From: Proteles cristata cristata | Taxonomy: Eukaryota > Chordata > Mammalia > Carnivora > Hyaenidae | Direction: 5' to 3' | Assembly (NCBI GenBank): GCA_017311185.1 | Contig: JAESUZ010000134.1 | Coordinates: forward strand, 522,001-586,000 | Length of the DNA: 64,000 nt | Part shown: piece after piece, positions 11,388-22,149 of the stretch | How positions within the stretch are numbered: the stretch's first letter is position 1 | Layout: each line of letters opens with the position of its first letter | Notes under the pieces: generated by a model | What the model was told of the DNA's origin: nothing | The model's database searches: none | The model's input: only the letters and a program-made list of their open reading frames with translations | Made by a program: the position numbers and the translations under genes

Positions 11388-11790
11388 AAGAAAGCACAGT
11401 CTTTCTAAATAATTCATACCCTGAATGGCTTCCTGTCCACCAGCTCCATCCCCTACAACACTACTTCTTCATGCTAAAATTGCAGAAACATGTTGGCTAC
11501 TTCTTTGCCATTAATGCATCTTGTGATATTTATTTGATGTCAAAATAAAAATAGAGCAGAATCAAGATAAGAGAGCCTATGCCTATCAGCCAGGTAATTC
11601 TTTCCTGGTATGTGTACTTATATTATCTACCAGTCATGTATATTATTTTATTGCTTATTTGAAAATGAACAGAGTCCAAAAAGACTGCAGCCCACAATGT
11701 AAACAATAAGCACCACTCTCTTATACCTGTTATATTCAGTAATTAATCATATAACCACTAATATGGTTTTGCTATGCATGTCTCACTTTC
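11388..11790. other. CCSER1 intron, no recognised element
   Basis: Unique-looking sequence between a SINE and the second copy of the duplicated block. Confidence 0.5.
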
Positions 11791-12171
11791 CCTTTTCTTC
11801 ATGAATCCAGCATTAATGTCTCAGTTGTAATACCACTCACATACTATTGTGTAATTTGATGGGCTAAATGTGGCATCCAGAATTTCAGGCTGCAACATAG
11901 CAGATACACAGCAGATGGCACCCTGCAGAACCTCCAGGGGATACTCTGAGTGTTCAACACTTCTGGTGGGGGAGGGAGACAGAGAACAGAGAGCCACTTA
12001 TGCAAATGGTCCTGTGGAAAGCCTGCAATTGTGTTCTTCTGAGACACTTTTTTTACTGAAATTGTGTTTTGGTTTTGTTTGAAAATCAGAAACAAAGGCA
12101 TATTTAATACAGTGAAAATGCCTGTTTTTAATCACTGAGTGTATAAAAGATGGTGTTACACATTTAGATAA
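11791..12171. repeat. Duplicated block, copy B
   Basis: Partner of 8501-8862, 3.3 kb away. Here the right end keeps one orientation and contains an extra stretch (AAAGGCATATTTAATACAG) missing from copy A. Small open frames occur on both strands over this block, but they resemble no known protein, and copy A shares the DNA without conserving them. Confidence 0.85.
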
Positions 12172-12620
12172 CATAATGCAGTTGCTTGGAAGAAGTATAA
12201 ACATTAAAATATTCACATGTTTACAGATGAGCAAAAGTGTTTTAGCATCTAGTGACTCATTTAGACAGGGCAGTTATTCCTTAAGTATTTCATTTTAACC
12301 TTAATGAAAATAAAAACCTGAGAAAGCTATAGCTCTTATTTTAGTTTAAGTTTACTAATATAAATATAGATATTTACTATTTCAAATATTGTAGTTTTAA
12401 GTAGTTCCTTTTTGTGTTTTAGAGAAGTAGCTATTAATAAAATGACTCAAATTATATTTATGACAAATGGGTGTAAAAACAAGTAGATCTATTGGTCTTG
12501 TTCTCTTTGATTAGACAGCTTTGGAAGTATGAGGAGATGAGGAGTTTAAAAAGAATAATGAATTATAAGAAAGATTTGATTCACTTTCCTCAAAAATATT
12601 TAATATTTTGTTATTCATGG
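12172..12620. other. CCSER1 intron, no recognised element
   Basis: AT-rich unique-looking intron. Confidence 0.5.
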
Positions 12621-12624
12621 TCTT

Positions 12625-12832
12625 CATTAGAGGTCAGGTAATTTTTTTTTTTTTTTTTTTGTAAAGTCCTGGCCATAAAGTCTGCACTGCAATTCAACTA
12701 GTTATAAGTAAAGAAAGCAACCACATAGCATAAATAAATGAGCACAGCTAGAGTCCTGTAAAACTTTATTTAGAAAAACAGGCGGAAGGCCAGATTTGGG
12801 CTCTGGCCTGAGTTGTCATTCCATACTACTTC
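12625..12832 (+). mobile_element. MER5A-type hAT-Charlie DNA transposon, + strand
   Basis: GAGGTCAGGTAA and a long T run, TGTAAAGTCCTGGCCATAAA, TAAAACTTTATTTAGAAAAA and CAGGCGGAAGGCCAGATTTG follow MER5A in order. Terminal inverted repeats are degraded. Confidence 0.85.
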
Positions 12833-12857
12833 AAAAAGAGGTGATTAAAGTATCCTG

Positions 12858-13075
12858 AGGAGGCATTGTGTAGGTAAGAGCATTACTTTTAGGAGCTAGA
12901 ACGTATAGTCTGAACCCTATGTCTTTACCTACTAACTGAATGACTCCAGGCAAGTTAAACTCTGGGGATAATATGATTAACATACCACTTAGATTTGTTG
13001 AGAATATTAATTGTATTAATATGCTTAAAAGCATGGAACAGTATAGGACACAGAGCAAATGCCCAGGTTATATTA
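12858..13075 (+). mobile_element. MIR SINE, + strand
   Basis: GTGTAGGTAAGAGCATTACT, CTACTAACTGAATGACTCCA GGCAAGTTAAACTC, and GGAACAGTATAGGACACAG follow MIR in order over its full length. Confidence 0.75.
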
Positions 13076-13124
13076 GTGAATATTTTATTATCTATCATTA
13101 CAAAGTCTGAGGACCACTAATGAA

Positions 13125-13330
13125 ATAAAAATCATGGATTTGCCATTAAGCAAACCTGAATTCAAGACTTAGATTTATAATAATTTAAAAATATTATTAT
13201 TTTACTCTATTTTATTCAGTTGCTTCAATGAGCTTTTGGTTTCCTCACAGATAACCAGAGGATAAAAATTATTATAAATTGTATTGTGAAGGTTAGATTT
13301 AAATTGTGTCTGGCAATGGAGAGGTTTGAA
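13125..13330 (+). mobile_element. Possible second MIR, + strand
   Basis: Starts near ATCATGGATTTGCCATTAAG and keeps a weak TTGGTTTCCTCACAGATAAC core with a TAAAAATTATTATAAATTG end. More diverged than its neighbour. Confidence 0.5.
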
Positions 13331-13530
13331 TATTAGTTCCTTTCTCCTCCCTCCTCTTAAAAAAACAAAAATAAAAACAACTTATTCTACTAGTAACTCT
13401 AAATTTGTTAACCAAATTAGGATTTGTTTCCAGCTTGATAGCATATTCATGAGACTTATTTCTTCTAGAACAGGCCCTTGATTTTGGTATTTCTATTTCT
13501 TATATGCTCCAGAGCTAAAGCACAATCCTT

Positions 13531-13640
13531 GAGCTGTGCTGACAGCTCAGAGCCAAATGCAGGGCTCAGACTCACAGACCTTGAGATCATGACATAAACC
13601 AAAGTCAAACACTCAACTGACAGAGCCACCCAGGTGCCCC
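13531..13640 (-). mobile_element. Partial Can-SINE, - strand
   Basis: Only the tRNA-like head half is left: GACAGCTCAGAGCCAAATGC through GAGCCACCCAGGTGCCCC. The CT-rich body and tail are missing. A complete SINE lies 12 bp to the right. Confidence 0.88.
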
Positions 13641-13652
13641 TATAAGTCTGTT

Positions 13653-13857
13653 ATTATTATTTTTTTTAAGTTTTATTTATATTTTGAGAGAGAGAGAATG
13701 CTTATATAAACAGGGGAGGGGCAGAGAGGGAGGGAATGAGAGGCTTCACACTGTCAGCGCAGAGCCCAGTGTGGGGCTCAAACTCATGAACTGTGAGATC
13801 ATAACTTGAACTGAAATCAAGAGTCAGATGCTTAACCAGCTGAACCACCTGGGCCCC
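13653..13857 (-). mobile_element. Can-SINE, - strand
   Basis: Complete reverse-orientation copy ending GAACCACCTGGGCCCC. Exact 10-bp duplication TAAGTCTGTT at 13643-13652 and 13858-13867. Confidence 0.93.
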
Positions 13858-13912
13858 TAAGTCTGTTTTAAATGATTTTCTTGCAAGAAATTCAGCTATA
13901 AAAGTAATTTTC

Positions 13913-14124
13913 GGGACACCTGGGTGGCTCAGTTGGTTAAGCAGCTGACTTCAACTCAGGTCATGATCTCACAGCTTGTCGGTTCAAGTCTCATGTTAGG
14001 CTCTGTACTGACAGCTTGTAGCCTGGAGCCTGCTCACATGCTGTGTCTCCCTTTCTCTCTGTACCTCCCCTGATCACACTCTATCTCTCTTTCAAAAAAT
14101 AAATAAACACGAAAAAATTTATTT
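13913..14124 (+). mobile_element. Can-SINE, + strand
   Basis: GGGACACCTGGGTGGCTCAG head and AAAATAAATAAACACG tail. Exact 12-bp duplication AAAGTAATTTTC at 13901-13912 and 14125-14136. Confidence 0.94.
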
Positions 14125-14291
14125 AAAGTAATTTTCTTAACTTCTGTTTCAGCAAACATACAATTCCACCTTTATCTTCACCAGATAATTCTGCTTTTTC
14201 TTCACGGTGGCACTTTGTGTAGATTTACCATCTATGGTTTAAAACATGTACTAGTATAAACTAGGATGAATTTTAATTGTAATGCAATGTT

Positions 14292-14501
14292 TAATTTTTT
14301 TAAATGTGTATTTATTTTTGTGAGAGAGATAGAGTGTAAGTGGGGAGGGCCAGAGAGAGAGGGAGACACAGAATCAGAAGTAAGCTCCAGGCTCCAAGCT
14401 GTCAACGCAGAGCCCAACACAGGGCTTGAACTCACAGGTCCTGAGATCATGACCGGAGCAGAAATTGGATGCTTAACCTACTGAGCCACCCAGGAAACCC
14501 A
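14292..14501 (-). mobile_element. Can-SINE, - strand
   Basis: TGTGAGAGAGATAGAGTG to GAGCCACCCAGGAAACCC. Flanked by TAATGCAATGTT (14280-14291) and TAATGCACTGTT (14502-14513), a 12-bp duplication with one change. Confidence 0.93.
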
Positions 14502-14513
14502 TAATGCACTGTT

Positions 14514-15594
14514 ATAGTAATTATATTATATTTATTTCCTCTTTAGGGCTTTGCAAAAAAATATGCAGTCAGATTGTTTTGTTTTATTTAACTCTGAATA
14601 TCTAGCATGATTTTGACACATGGTTATAGATAAGGTGTAGACAAATCTGCTATCTACTGATATGTCTTTGTTGCCTTTGCTGGAACCTAAGGGTGTTTTG
14701 AAACCTAAGGCTGATTTTCCAATATTTTAGGCTCCCTCATTTACTATCCATTCTTGAGAAAAAAAATTAACAACTTGAGAAATTTCCTTGGCTGAGGCTT
14801 TGTCAAACTTAACTGCCACTGGAGAAAAATCAGTTGCAACCTGTATAATTTTGAATCATTTCTTCTGGACATTTCTCTGTACTATGTTGACATCTAAGAC
14901 TATTCATTGTACTGCCAAATTGCTTAGTACCTACCAAAGCTATATTCCCCCTTAAGAAACCTACAGAAAAGGAAACATTTTTTGGTAATGGATAGTGGTC
15001 ACAAAAGCACTTAATATTGCTGGGAATGCAATGTAACTGTGTAGACCACAGGCCAAGAGACTGCTCGCATTGATTTTGGGGAGCAAAATCCCTGCAGATA
15101 ACACCTGTCTTTGTGCATCCAGCAAAATATAATAATTTATTATTGAAAGATAGTGCACAATTCAAGTGTGTATTTGAGAATATTGCAATATTAAGGAATG
15201 GAAGAGATACCAGGATTCAAGTATGTTGCGGAGTATGTGGGGGTATGTGTGGAGTGGGTACCCACATGTGTGTGCATGTGCATGGTGTCTGTGTGTTTTG
15301 GGGGTTGTTGAGTATGTGTAATAGAATGTATTGGGTTTGGGATACAGAATGGAAAGGACGCTTAAAAATAGATCCAAAAACCAAACATCTTAAAATACTT
15401 ATTTGTCATGTATTTACTTCCTTCCTGTCACATTAAATTTTACCCTTTTAGTCATCCAACATTGCAGAAAATAATGGGATGCTCCTAAAAGGCACACCAG
15501 GGCATATGTCTACATTCACAATCTCGGTATCTTATTGTTATCTCTTACCTCTTTTTCTTCACTAGATTCTCTTAATTTACTATTCCTCCTTTGA

Positions 15595-15595
<1 letters not shown>
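14514..15595. other. CCSER1 intron; one unexplained 111-codon frame
   Basis: A minus-strand frame of 111 codons spans 14830-15165 and a second frame overlaps it. Neither resembles a protein I know, and I see no promoter, splice sites or poly-A. 15215-15315 is TG-rich and imperfect. Treated as non-coding. Confidence 0.5.

Positions 15596-15597
<2 letters not shown>

Positions 15598-15642
<45 letters not shown>
15598..15642. repeat. (TG)n microsatellite
   Basis: About 22 uninterrupted TG units. Confidence 0.97.
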
Positions 15643-15644
<2 letters not shown>

Positions 15645-15945
15645 GGGGAATTTTTGGTTTGTGTGGCCAAACAGAGCAAATCAAAAGTAACTCAAGCTTT
15701 ATGTTAAACCCCATAAACATGTCTTCCCACAGGATTTATAATTTTCTAGTACTCTCCACCTCCTCCCTCACCCCACCACATTTCATTATTATTTTTAATT
15801 ACAGCCAAAGACAAATGATGGTTTTCCATGGTATTTTTCTATTGGTATTTCTGATACCCATGGTCTCTCAGCTCATCATGCTTCTCCCCCAAATTGAATT
15901 CCTGTTTGTAGGATAACAAGTATTTAGCTTTGAATTAAGAGAATT
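15643..15945. other. CCSER1 intron, no recognised element
   Basis: Unique-looking sequence between the TG run and a SINE. Confidence 0.5.
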
Positions 15946-15957
15946 TATCTTCACTTA

Positions 15958-16164
15958 TTTTTTAAATGTTTATTATTTATTTTTGAGAGACCGAGAGAGC
16001 ATGAACAGGGAAGGGCAGAGAGAGAGGGAGACACTGAATCTGAAGCAGGCTCAAGGCTCTAAGCTGTCACCACAGAGCCCAGCGTGGGGCTCGAACTCAC
16101 AAACCGCAAGATCATGACCTAAGCTGAAGTCAGACTCTTATAGACTGAGCCACCCAGGGGCCCC
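15958..16164 (-). mobile_element. Can-SINE, - strand
   Basis: TTTTTGAGAGACCGAGAGAG to GAGCCACCCAGGGGCCCC. Exact 12-bp duplication TATCTTCACTTA at 15946-15957 and 16165-16176. Confidence 0.94.
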
Positions 16165-16377
16165 TATCTTCACTTACTATAATAATAATTATTTTTCACA
16201 AAAGTCACCATTTTTCTGGCTTATTGTAGTTAGCTATTTTCCTGATTAGAAACTCTGTGAGGCTTTTACTAAATATGTACAGAGTGAGACAAATTGACTA
16301 CCCAGAACTGGCACCATGGAATGTTTACTGTATAATTACTGAGAGTATGACATGGCCAGGACTAATGACTCTATTCC

Positions 16378-16935
16378 TGTTACCCGGTTGGTCGCACAGT
16401 TCTTGTCACAGATGTAACAAAGAATTGAAGACCCGAGACCAGAATGGAGAGGGTTTACTGAGTGGATAAGTATAGTATTCTTTCAACAGTGAAAGTGGGC
16501 CACTCTTAAGCAAGGGCAGCAATGACAAAGAGAAGCTTTAGCTGCATCTTTTTAAGCCTGTTTTCTGCAAATGTAAATTTGGCTCTGATGGACATTTTTG
16601 ATTGGCAGCTGGTGGTTATATAATATTTTGGCCTCTGCACATGCACCTACCTAGGATGTATTTTGTTAAAATTATTTATGTATTGTGTATTTGTAAGTAT
16701 CTAATGAGCTTTTCTTATGGCCTTAAAGGTAGGGGCAAGTTGCACCCCTTGTGCATGTGTTCAGCTCTTAGAAGTCCCCGTGTGACTTTAGAGCAGGCTC
16801 TGTGGCCAGGCCTTTCCTTTTCTGTTCTTCAGAGGTGGATCTGAAGGTGTGGCTCTTAACCCTCAGGGGTGGCTCTGTGGCTGTGTCCAGCACCTGCCCT
16901 AACCCTCCATGCTTATGTCTAACAACTGCCTAACA
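16378..16935 (-). mobile_element. Solo LTR of an ERV1-class endogenous retrovirus, - strand
   Basis: 558 bp that on the minus strand begins TGTTAGGCAGTTG and ends CCGGGTAACA: a TG...CA element with short inverted ends TGTTA/TAACA. It is flanked by the 4-bp duplication TTCC (16374-16377 and 16936-16939), as expected for class I (gamma-type) elements. On the minus strand a TATA-like CTTAAAAAGA (about 16547-16557) precedes a poly-A-signal-like AGTAAA (16454-16459), giving U3-R-U5 order. No internal viral genes are present, so it is most simply a recombined solo LTR. Confidence 0.8.
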
Positions 16936-16939
16936 TTCC

Positions 16940-17302
16940 TGTTTGTGTTTAAGGGCTAATAATTCTATTAATTCTGTACTTTATTTTTTATCTCCCTCAG
17001 GTAGATACATATGACCATGTTGATCATTTTTAACAGGGTCTTATAAACACGAAAGAGTTATTAGTTTCTTAGAAATTTTCTTTTTACTCTACCCTGAAAA
17101 TTAAAACATAAAATGTTGGAACACAAATATTCAGAGCTTTTTTCCCCAGGAGTATGTTGTATAAAAGGTACTATGAGTGAAATGTAGTGAATATTCAGTA
17201 AAATAAATCATTGTGAAAAATGCAATCCATTTTTAATAATTTAAAAACAGTATTGATGAGTCCCAAATGTATACAAAATGTTCATTTAAAAAAAAATTAA
17301 CA
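16940..17302. other. CCSER1 intron, no recognised element
   Basis: Unique-looking AT-rich sequence up to the left edge of the inverted L1. Confidence 0.5.
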
Positions 17303-18208
17303 CAGTAGTTTATTTTTGCTCTTGATTCCCTTGCTTTTGGTGATGTGTCAAGTAAGAAATTGCTGCGTTGGAGGTCAAGCAGGTTGTTTCCTGCTTTCTC
17401 CTCTAGGGTTTTGATGGTTTCCTGTCTCACATTGAGGTCATTTATCCATTTTGAGTTTATTTTTGTGTGTGGTGTGAGAGATTGATCTAGTTTCTTTCTT
17501 CTGCATGTTGCTGTCCAGGTCTCCCAACACCATCTGTTAAAAAGGCTGTCTTTTTTCCATTGGATATTCTTTCCTGCTTTGTCAAAGATTAGTTGGCTGT
17601 ATACTTTTGGGTCCACTTCTGAGTTCTCAATTCTGTTCCATTGGTCTATGTGTCTGTTTTTGTGCCAATACCATACTGTCTTGATGATGACAGCTTTGTA
17701 GTAGAGGCTAAAGTCTGGGGTGGTGAAACCTCCCATTTTGGTTTTCTTCTTCAATATTACTTTGGCTATTCGGGGTCTTTTGTGGTTGCATACAAATTTT
17801 AGGATAGTTTGTTCTAGTTCTAAGAAGAATGCTGATACAGTTTTGATTGGGATTGCATTGAATGTGTAGATTGCTTTGGGTAGTAATGACATTTTAACTA
17901 TATTTATTCTTCTAATCCATGAGTATGGAATGTTTTTCCATTTCTTTGTGTCTTCTTCAACTTCCTTCATAAGTTTTCTATAGTTTGCATCATACAGATC
18001 TCTTGTATCCTTAATTAGGTTTATTCCTAGGTATTTTATGGCTTCTTGTGCAATTGTGAATGGGATCAGTTTCTTGATTTCTCTTTCCGTTGCTTCATTG
18101 TTGGTGTATAAAAATGCAACCGATTTATGTATGTTGATTTTGTACCCTGAAACTTTGCTGAGTTTGGATCAGTTCTCGTAGGCTTCTGGTGGAGTCTGTC
18201 GGATTTTC
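17303..18208 (-). pseudogene. LINE-1 ORF2 segment, inverted 5' part of a twin-primed L1
   Basis: Minus-strand translation gives L1 ORF2 downstream of the reverse-transcriptase catalytic motif: [53 protein letters not shown] and [13 protein letters not shown]. The longest frame (17233-17970) starts at an internal Met and runs about 23 codons past the L1 edge. Upstream codons continue in another frame after a shift near 18000. This block and the next belong to one insertion. Confidence 0.93.
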
Positions 18209-19219
18209 TCATCAAGATTAAAACCTTTTGCACGGCGAAGGAAACAATCCTTTCTAAATCTAATTGGCAACCGACAGAATGGGAAAAGACAGTTGCAAAT
18301 GACATATCAGAAAAGGTCTAGTATCCAAAATCTATAAGGAACTCACCAAACTCCACACACGAAAAATAAACAATCCAGTGAAGAAAAGGGCAGAAGACAT
18401 GAACAGACACTTCTCCAAAGAGGACATCCAGATGGTCAACAGACATATGAAACGATGCTCAGCATCCCTCCTCATCAGGGAAATACAAACCAAAACCACA
18501 CTGAGATACCACCTCACACCAGTCAGAGTGGCTAAAATGAGCAAATCAGAGAACTTTAGATGCTGGAGAGGATGTGGAGAAACGGGCACCCTCCTACACT
18601 GTTGGTGGGAATGTAAACGGGTACAGCCCCTCTGGAAAACAGTGTGGAGGTTCCTCAGGAAACTAACAATAGAACTCCCCTATGACCCAGCAATAGCACT
18701 GCTAGGAATTTACCCAAGAGATACAGAAATGCTGAGGCATAGGAGCACATGTACCCCAATGTTCATAGCAGCACTCTCAACAATAGCCAAAGCATGGAAA
18801 GAGCCTAAGTGTCCATCAACAGACGAATGGATCAAGAAGATGTGGTTTATCTATACCATGGAATACTACATGGCAATGAGAAAAAAAATGAAATCTGGCC
18901 TTGTGTAGCAACATGGATGGACCTTGAGGGTGTTATGCTGAGTGAAATTAGTCAGGCAGAGAAGAACAAATATCATATGTTTGCACGTATAGGAGGATTA
19001 GGAGGAACTTAACAGAGGACCGTGGTGGAGAAGAAGGGGGAGAAATAGTCGGGGAGAGGGAGAGAGGCAGACCATGAGAGAAGAGACTCTTGAATACTGA
19101 GAACAAACTGAGGACTGATGGATGTGGGGGGGAGGGGAGAGATGGGAATGGAGGAGGGCACTTGTGGGGATGAGCACAGGGTGTTATATGGAAACCAACC
19201 TGACAATAGACTACTTGTA
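18209..19219 (+). pseudogene. LINE-1 ORF2 C-terminus and 3' UTR, forward part of the same L1
   Basis: Plus-strand translation continues ORF2 where the inverted block stops: [20 protein letters not shown], the cysteine-rich motif [18 protein letters not shown], then [19 protein letters not shown] and [19 protein letters not shown]. The A-run at 18881-18888 shifts the frame; the last ORF2 residues (ATWMDLEGVMLSEISQAEKN) lie in the next frame and end at TAA near 19010. A G-rich 3' UTR follows. Confidence 0.93.
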
Positions 19220-19233
19220 AAAAAAATAAAAAA
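19220..19233 (+). other. Poly-A tail of the twin-primed L1
   Basis: A-run with a single T after ACTACTTGT marks the 3' end of the L1 and confirms its plus orientation. Confidence 0.8.
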
Positions 19234-19249
19234 TCTAACGCTTATTCAT

Positions 19250-19480
19250 TTATTTACTTTTTATTTATTTAAAAAATTTATTATTTATTTCTGAGAGAGA
19301 GAGAGACAGCATGAGCAGGGCTGGGTCAGAGAAACAGGGAGACACAGAATCTGAAGCAAGCTCCAGATTCTGAGCTAGCGGTCAGCACAGAGCCTGACCC
19401 AGGGCTTGAACCTATGAACCATAAGGTCATGACCTGAGCTGAAGTCGGATGCTTAACTGACTGAGCCACCCAGGCGCCCC
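19250..19480 (-). mobile_element. Can-SINE, - strand
   Basis: TTTCTGAGAGAGAGAGAGAC to GAGCCACCCAGGCGCCCC. It lies just behind the L1 tail. The left boundary is approximate because of the T/A-rich edge. Confidence 0.9.
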
Positions 19481-19680
19481 AAAACTTATTTATTTCTGAG
19501 AGAGTCAGAGACAGATTGTGAGCAGGGGAGGAGCACAGAGAGCGGGAGATAGAATCCAAAACAGGCTCCAGACCTCAGCTATCAGCACAGAACCCAATGT
19601 GGGGCTCAAAATCACAAACCCTGAGATCCTGACTCAAGCCAAAATGGGACACTTAACCAACTGAGCCACCCAGGCACCCC
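19481..19680 (-). mobile_element. Can-SINE, - strand, directly abutting the previous one
   Basis: AAAACTTATTTATTTCTGAG to GAGCCACCCAGGCACCCC. Head to tail with the SINE at 19250, with no spacer. It is more diverged than its neighbour. Confidence 0.9.
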
Positions 19681-20005
19681 AAAAACATTTCTTTAAAAGT
19701 AGCTTTGATTTTAGGTGAGGCATAGGAAGATAAAAAGGAAAATCTAGATATAGTTTAGTTTATACTTGTTTAGGAAAAGTTAAAATGAACCCGGGTCATT
19801 TGTCCCAAGAGTTTAGGTAGTGAAATAAAGAAGTTCAAGGTAATAAGAAATACAGATTTTAAAATATCTTCTTGTTAATCAGTAGGTAATAAACAGTGTT
19901 ATTTGGGTTGTGATTCTGTTTTGAAAAAACAGAAATTGTCATGCCTGTTATCAGAGTGTAAGTGGAGAGAGATAAACATTGTAAACCACTTTATTTTTTT
20001 ATTAT
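19681..20005. other. CCSER1 intron, no recognised element
   Basis: Unique-looking sequence between SINEs. Confidence 0.5.
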
Positions 20006-20212
20006 TTTTAATTATTGCATCTCTATTTATTTTTGAGAGAGACAGAGTACAAGTGGGCAAGAAACAGAGAGAGAATGAGATACAGAATCAGAAGCAGGCT
20101 CCAGATTCTGAGCTGTTAGCACAGAGTCTGATGCCAGGCTTGAACTCATAAACCGTGGGAAAATGACCTGAGCAGAAGTCAGACACTTAACAGACCGCCA
20201 CCCAGGTGGCCC
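20006..20212 (-). mobile_element. Can-SINE, - strand
   Basis: TTTTTGAGAGAGACAGAGTA to CGCCACCCAGGTGGCCC. The head has lost a few bases relative to consensus. Confidence 0.9.
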
Positions 20213-20348
20213 TAAAATAAGATATGTATTTTAATTTTACTTTCATATCTTGTGATGATATCTTTTTATTATTGATTGCTAGAGCCTTGTGATTTATTTT
20301 TAGGTTTAATATTAGGTCATTATGTGGTGTTGATTTAATAAGCCCTTT

Positions 20349-20548
20349 TTTAAAATTTTTAATGTTTTTATTTATTTTCGAGAGAGAGAAAGAGTACAAG
20401 TGGAGGAGGAATAGAGAGAGAGGGAGACACAGAATCCAAAGCAGGCTCCAGGCTCTGAGCTGTCAGAGCCCAATGTGGGGCTTCAACTCAAACTGTGAGA
20501 CCTGAACTAAACTCGGACACTTAACCAACTGAGCCATCCTGGAGCCCC
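20349..20548 (-). mobile_element. Can-SINE, - strand
   Basis: TTTTCGAGAGAGAGAAAGAG to GAGCCATCCTGGAGCCCC, with small internal deletions in the tRNA-like part. Exact 14-bp duplication TTAATAAGCCCTTT at 20335-20348 and 20549-20562. Confidence 0.93.
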
Positions 20549-20809
20549 TTAATAAGCCCTTTAAGACAGCTTATATGATTCAATTTATACATAGACGCAG
20601 AGTTTTCTGTTAAGTTTTTCCTCAAATATCATTGAAAAACATTCTCTGAGGCCATAAAAAGAAAGCATGAAAGGAGGAAGGAAGGAAAATGGAAGGGAGT
20701 AGGTTAGATAGTATTTGCTTTCAAGAAAGAGATATACAGAATTATTGTATTCAGAAGATAAAGTCAAGTTTAAAGCCTGAAGTGTCCATTGGTATGGGAC
20801 ACAATACAA

Positions 20810-21203
20810 GAGATAGATCTCCCCAAATTTATATATTGAAGCTCTAATACCCAATATGACTATATTTGGATATAGGACCTTACAGGAGTTACTAATTTTA
20901 AATGAGGTCATAAGGATGAGGCATTAATCCAATATGACTGGTGTCCTTATACTAAGAAAGAGAGAGAGAGGGAGAGAGAGAGAGAGAGATGCACCCACAG
21001 AGACGAAATTGGGGCACAAACTGGCATAGAGAGGGAAGTCTGTGAAGATACAGAGGGAAGATGGTCATTTGATGGTCAAGGACAGAAGTCTGAGCAAAAA
21101 TGGAATTTCTGAACACCTTAATGTTGGACTTCTGGCTTCCAGACTATGAGAAAATGAATTTAAGACACCATTTTATTATAGCTGCTCTAGAAAACTAATA
21201 TGT
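20810..21203 (+). mobile_element. MLT1-type (ERVL-MaLR) LTR, + strand
   Basis: TATATTGAAGCTCTAATACC, AATCCAATATGACTGGTGTC, GGAAGATGGTCATTTGATGG, CCAGACTATGAGAAAATGAA and a terminal GCTCTAGAAAACTAATA follow the MaLR LTR order. A GA microsatellite has grown inside it at 20952-20990. Confidence 0.75.
20952..20990. repeat. (GA)n microsatellite inside the LTR
   Basis: Nearly pure GA repeat with one GGGA interruption. Confidence 0.95.
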
Positions 21204-22149
21204 CAGCCAACATCCCCAATAGAAGGAGTCAACCAAAAGCAGATTTTATACAGAGATCCTGGGGACTTTGTCTGTCGTACTAGCACATAGAGGGCTGTCA
21301 AGAGAGTGACATAGACCTACAATATTGATCAAAAAGCATAAACTAGCTGCCTGTTCTTATACATTCACCTGTGCATGCAGTAAGAAGCCCCAACAGCTTT
21401 CTACTGGTGATAAGAAAGGGGCAATGCCTACCAGTGTGGTTACACTGTTAAAATGGCAAAGAGCTTAAGTTAATTTTATGCTGTTTATTTATTTTTTTTG
21501 TGCAGAAGCATTTTTTTGAACATCAGCAGTTCTGTTGAAAAATTAATCTGGTGTCAATATGCAGGTTTTACTGGAGTAAAGGTTCCGGGGTGGGGGGGAT
21601 GAAGATCAGCTTACACTGATCCAGGTGTGAGGTAATAAGAGTATGGAGTGAAGCAGTGTCAATAGGTACCTAGGTAAATAAAGGGAATTGAAAACTGTAT
21701 CAAAATTAAAATGAAGGGAACAAAGAATGATTTTACATAGGGATTAAAGGGAAAACACATCAAACATTGTTCTGATATTATAAACCTGAGATGTGGAAAG
21801 AATAGTGCAACCCAGCACTAAGAAGGAAGTTCAGAATTTTAATTCTGGAGACCGAATTAGCTTGATTCGGTTTATGTTGGATTTGAGGTAATGGTGGTTT
21901 GTGCAGGTGGCTTATTCATATGTCTTTCGAATATGTCATCAATTCCAGAAGAGGCTGGAATAAAAGGTCATGCTTAATGTTACATGTTTGTGAATTTATT
22001 TGCTTTAGTTTGCTTAACTGTTGATGAAATTCATTATCACTCTGATTTATGAAATGGGAAGTTAGGGAAAGTTAAGAAAGAAGAGAAGAAACAAGTAGAT
22101 CTGAAGAAGAAAATAAAGGTAAGGTATGCAAAGAAGCAGAGTTATAAAA
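21204..22149. other. CCSER1 intron, no recognised element
   Basis: Unique-looking sequence. It contains a short G-run (GGGGTGGGGGGG near 21589). Confidence 0.5.

Noticed and set aside
11844..12234. Overlapping 70-85 codon frames on both strands over the duplicated block
   Set aside because: The paired copy at 8501 does not preserve the frames, and no protein family is recognisable, so they are chance openings.
14830..15165. 111-codon open frame on the minus strand with an overlapping 65-codon frame
   Set aside because: No residue pattern matches a family I know, there are no splice sites, promoter or poly-A, and its context is unique intron. I considered a degraded processed pseudogene, but nothing supports a parent gene.
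15599..15916. 105-codon frame beginning with Cys-Val repeats
   Set aside because: It starts inside the (TG)n microsatellite and continues into non-conserved intron.
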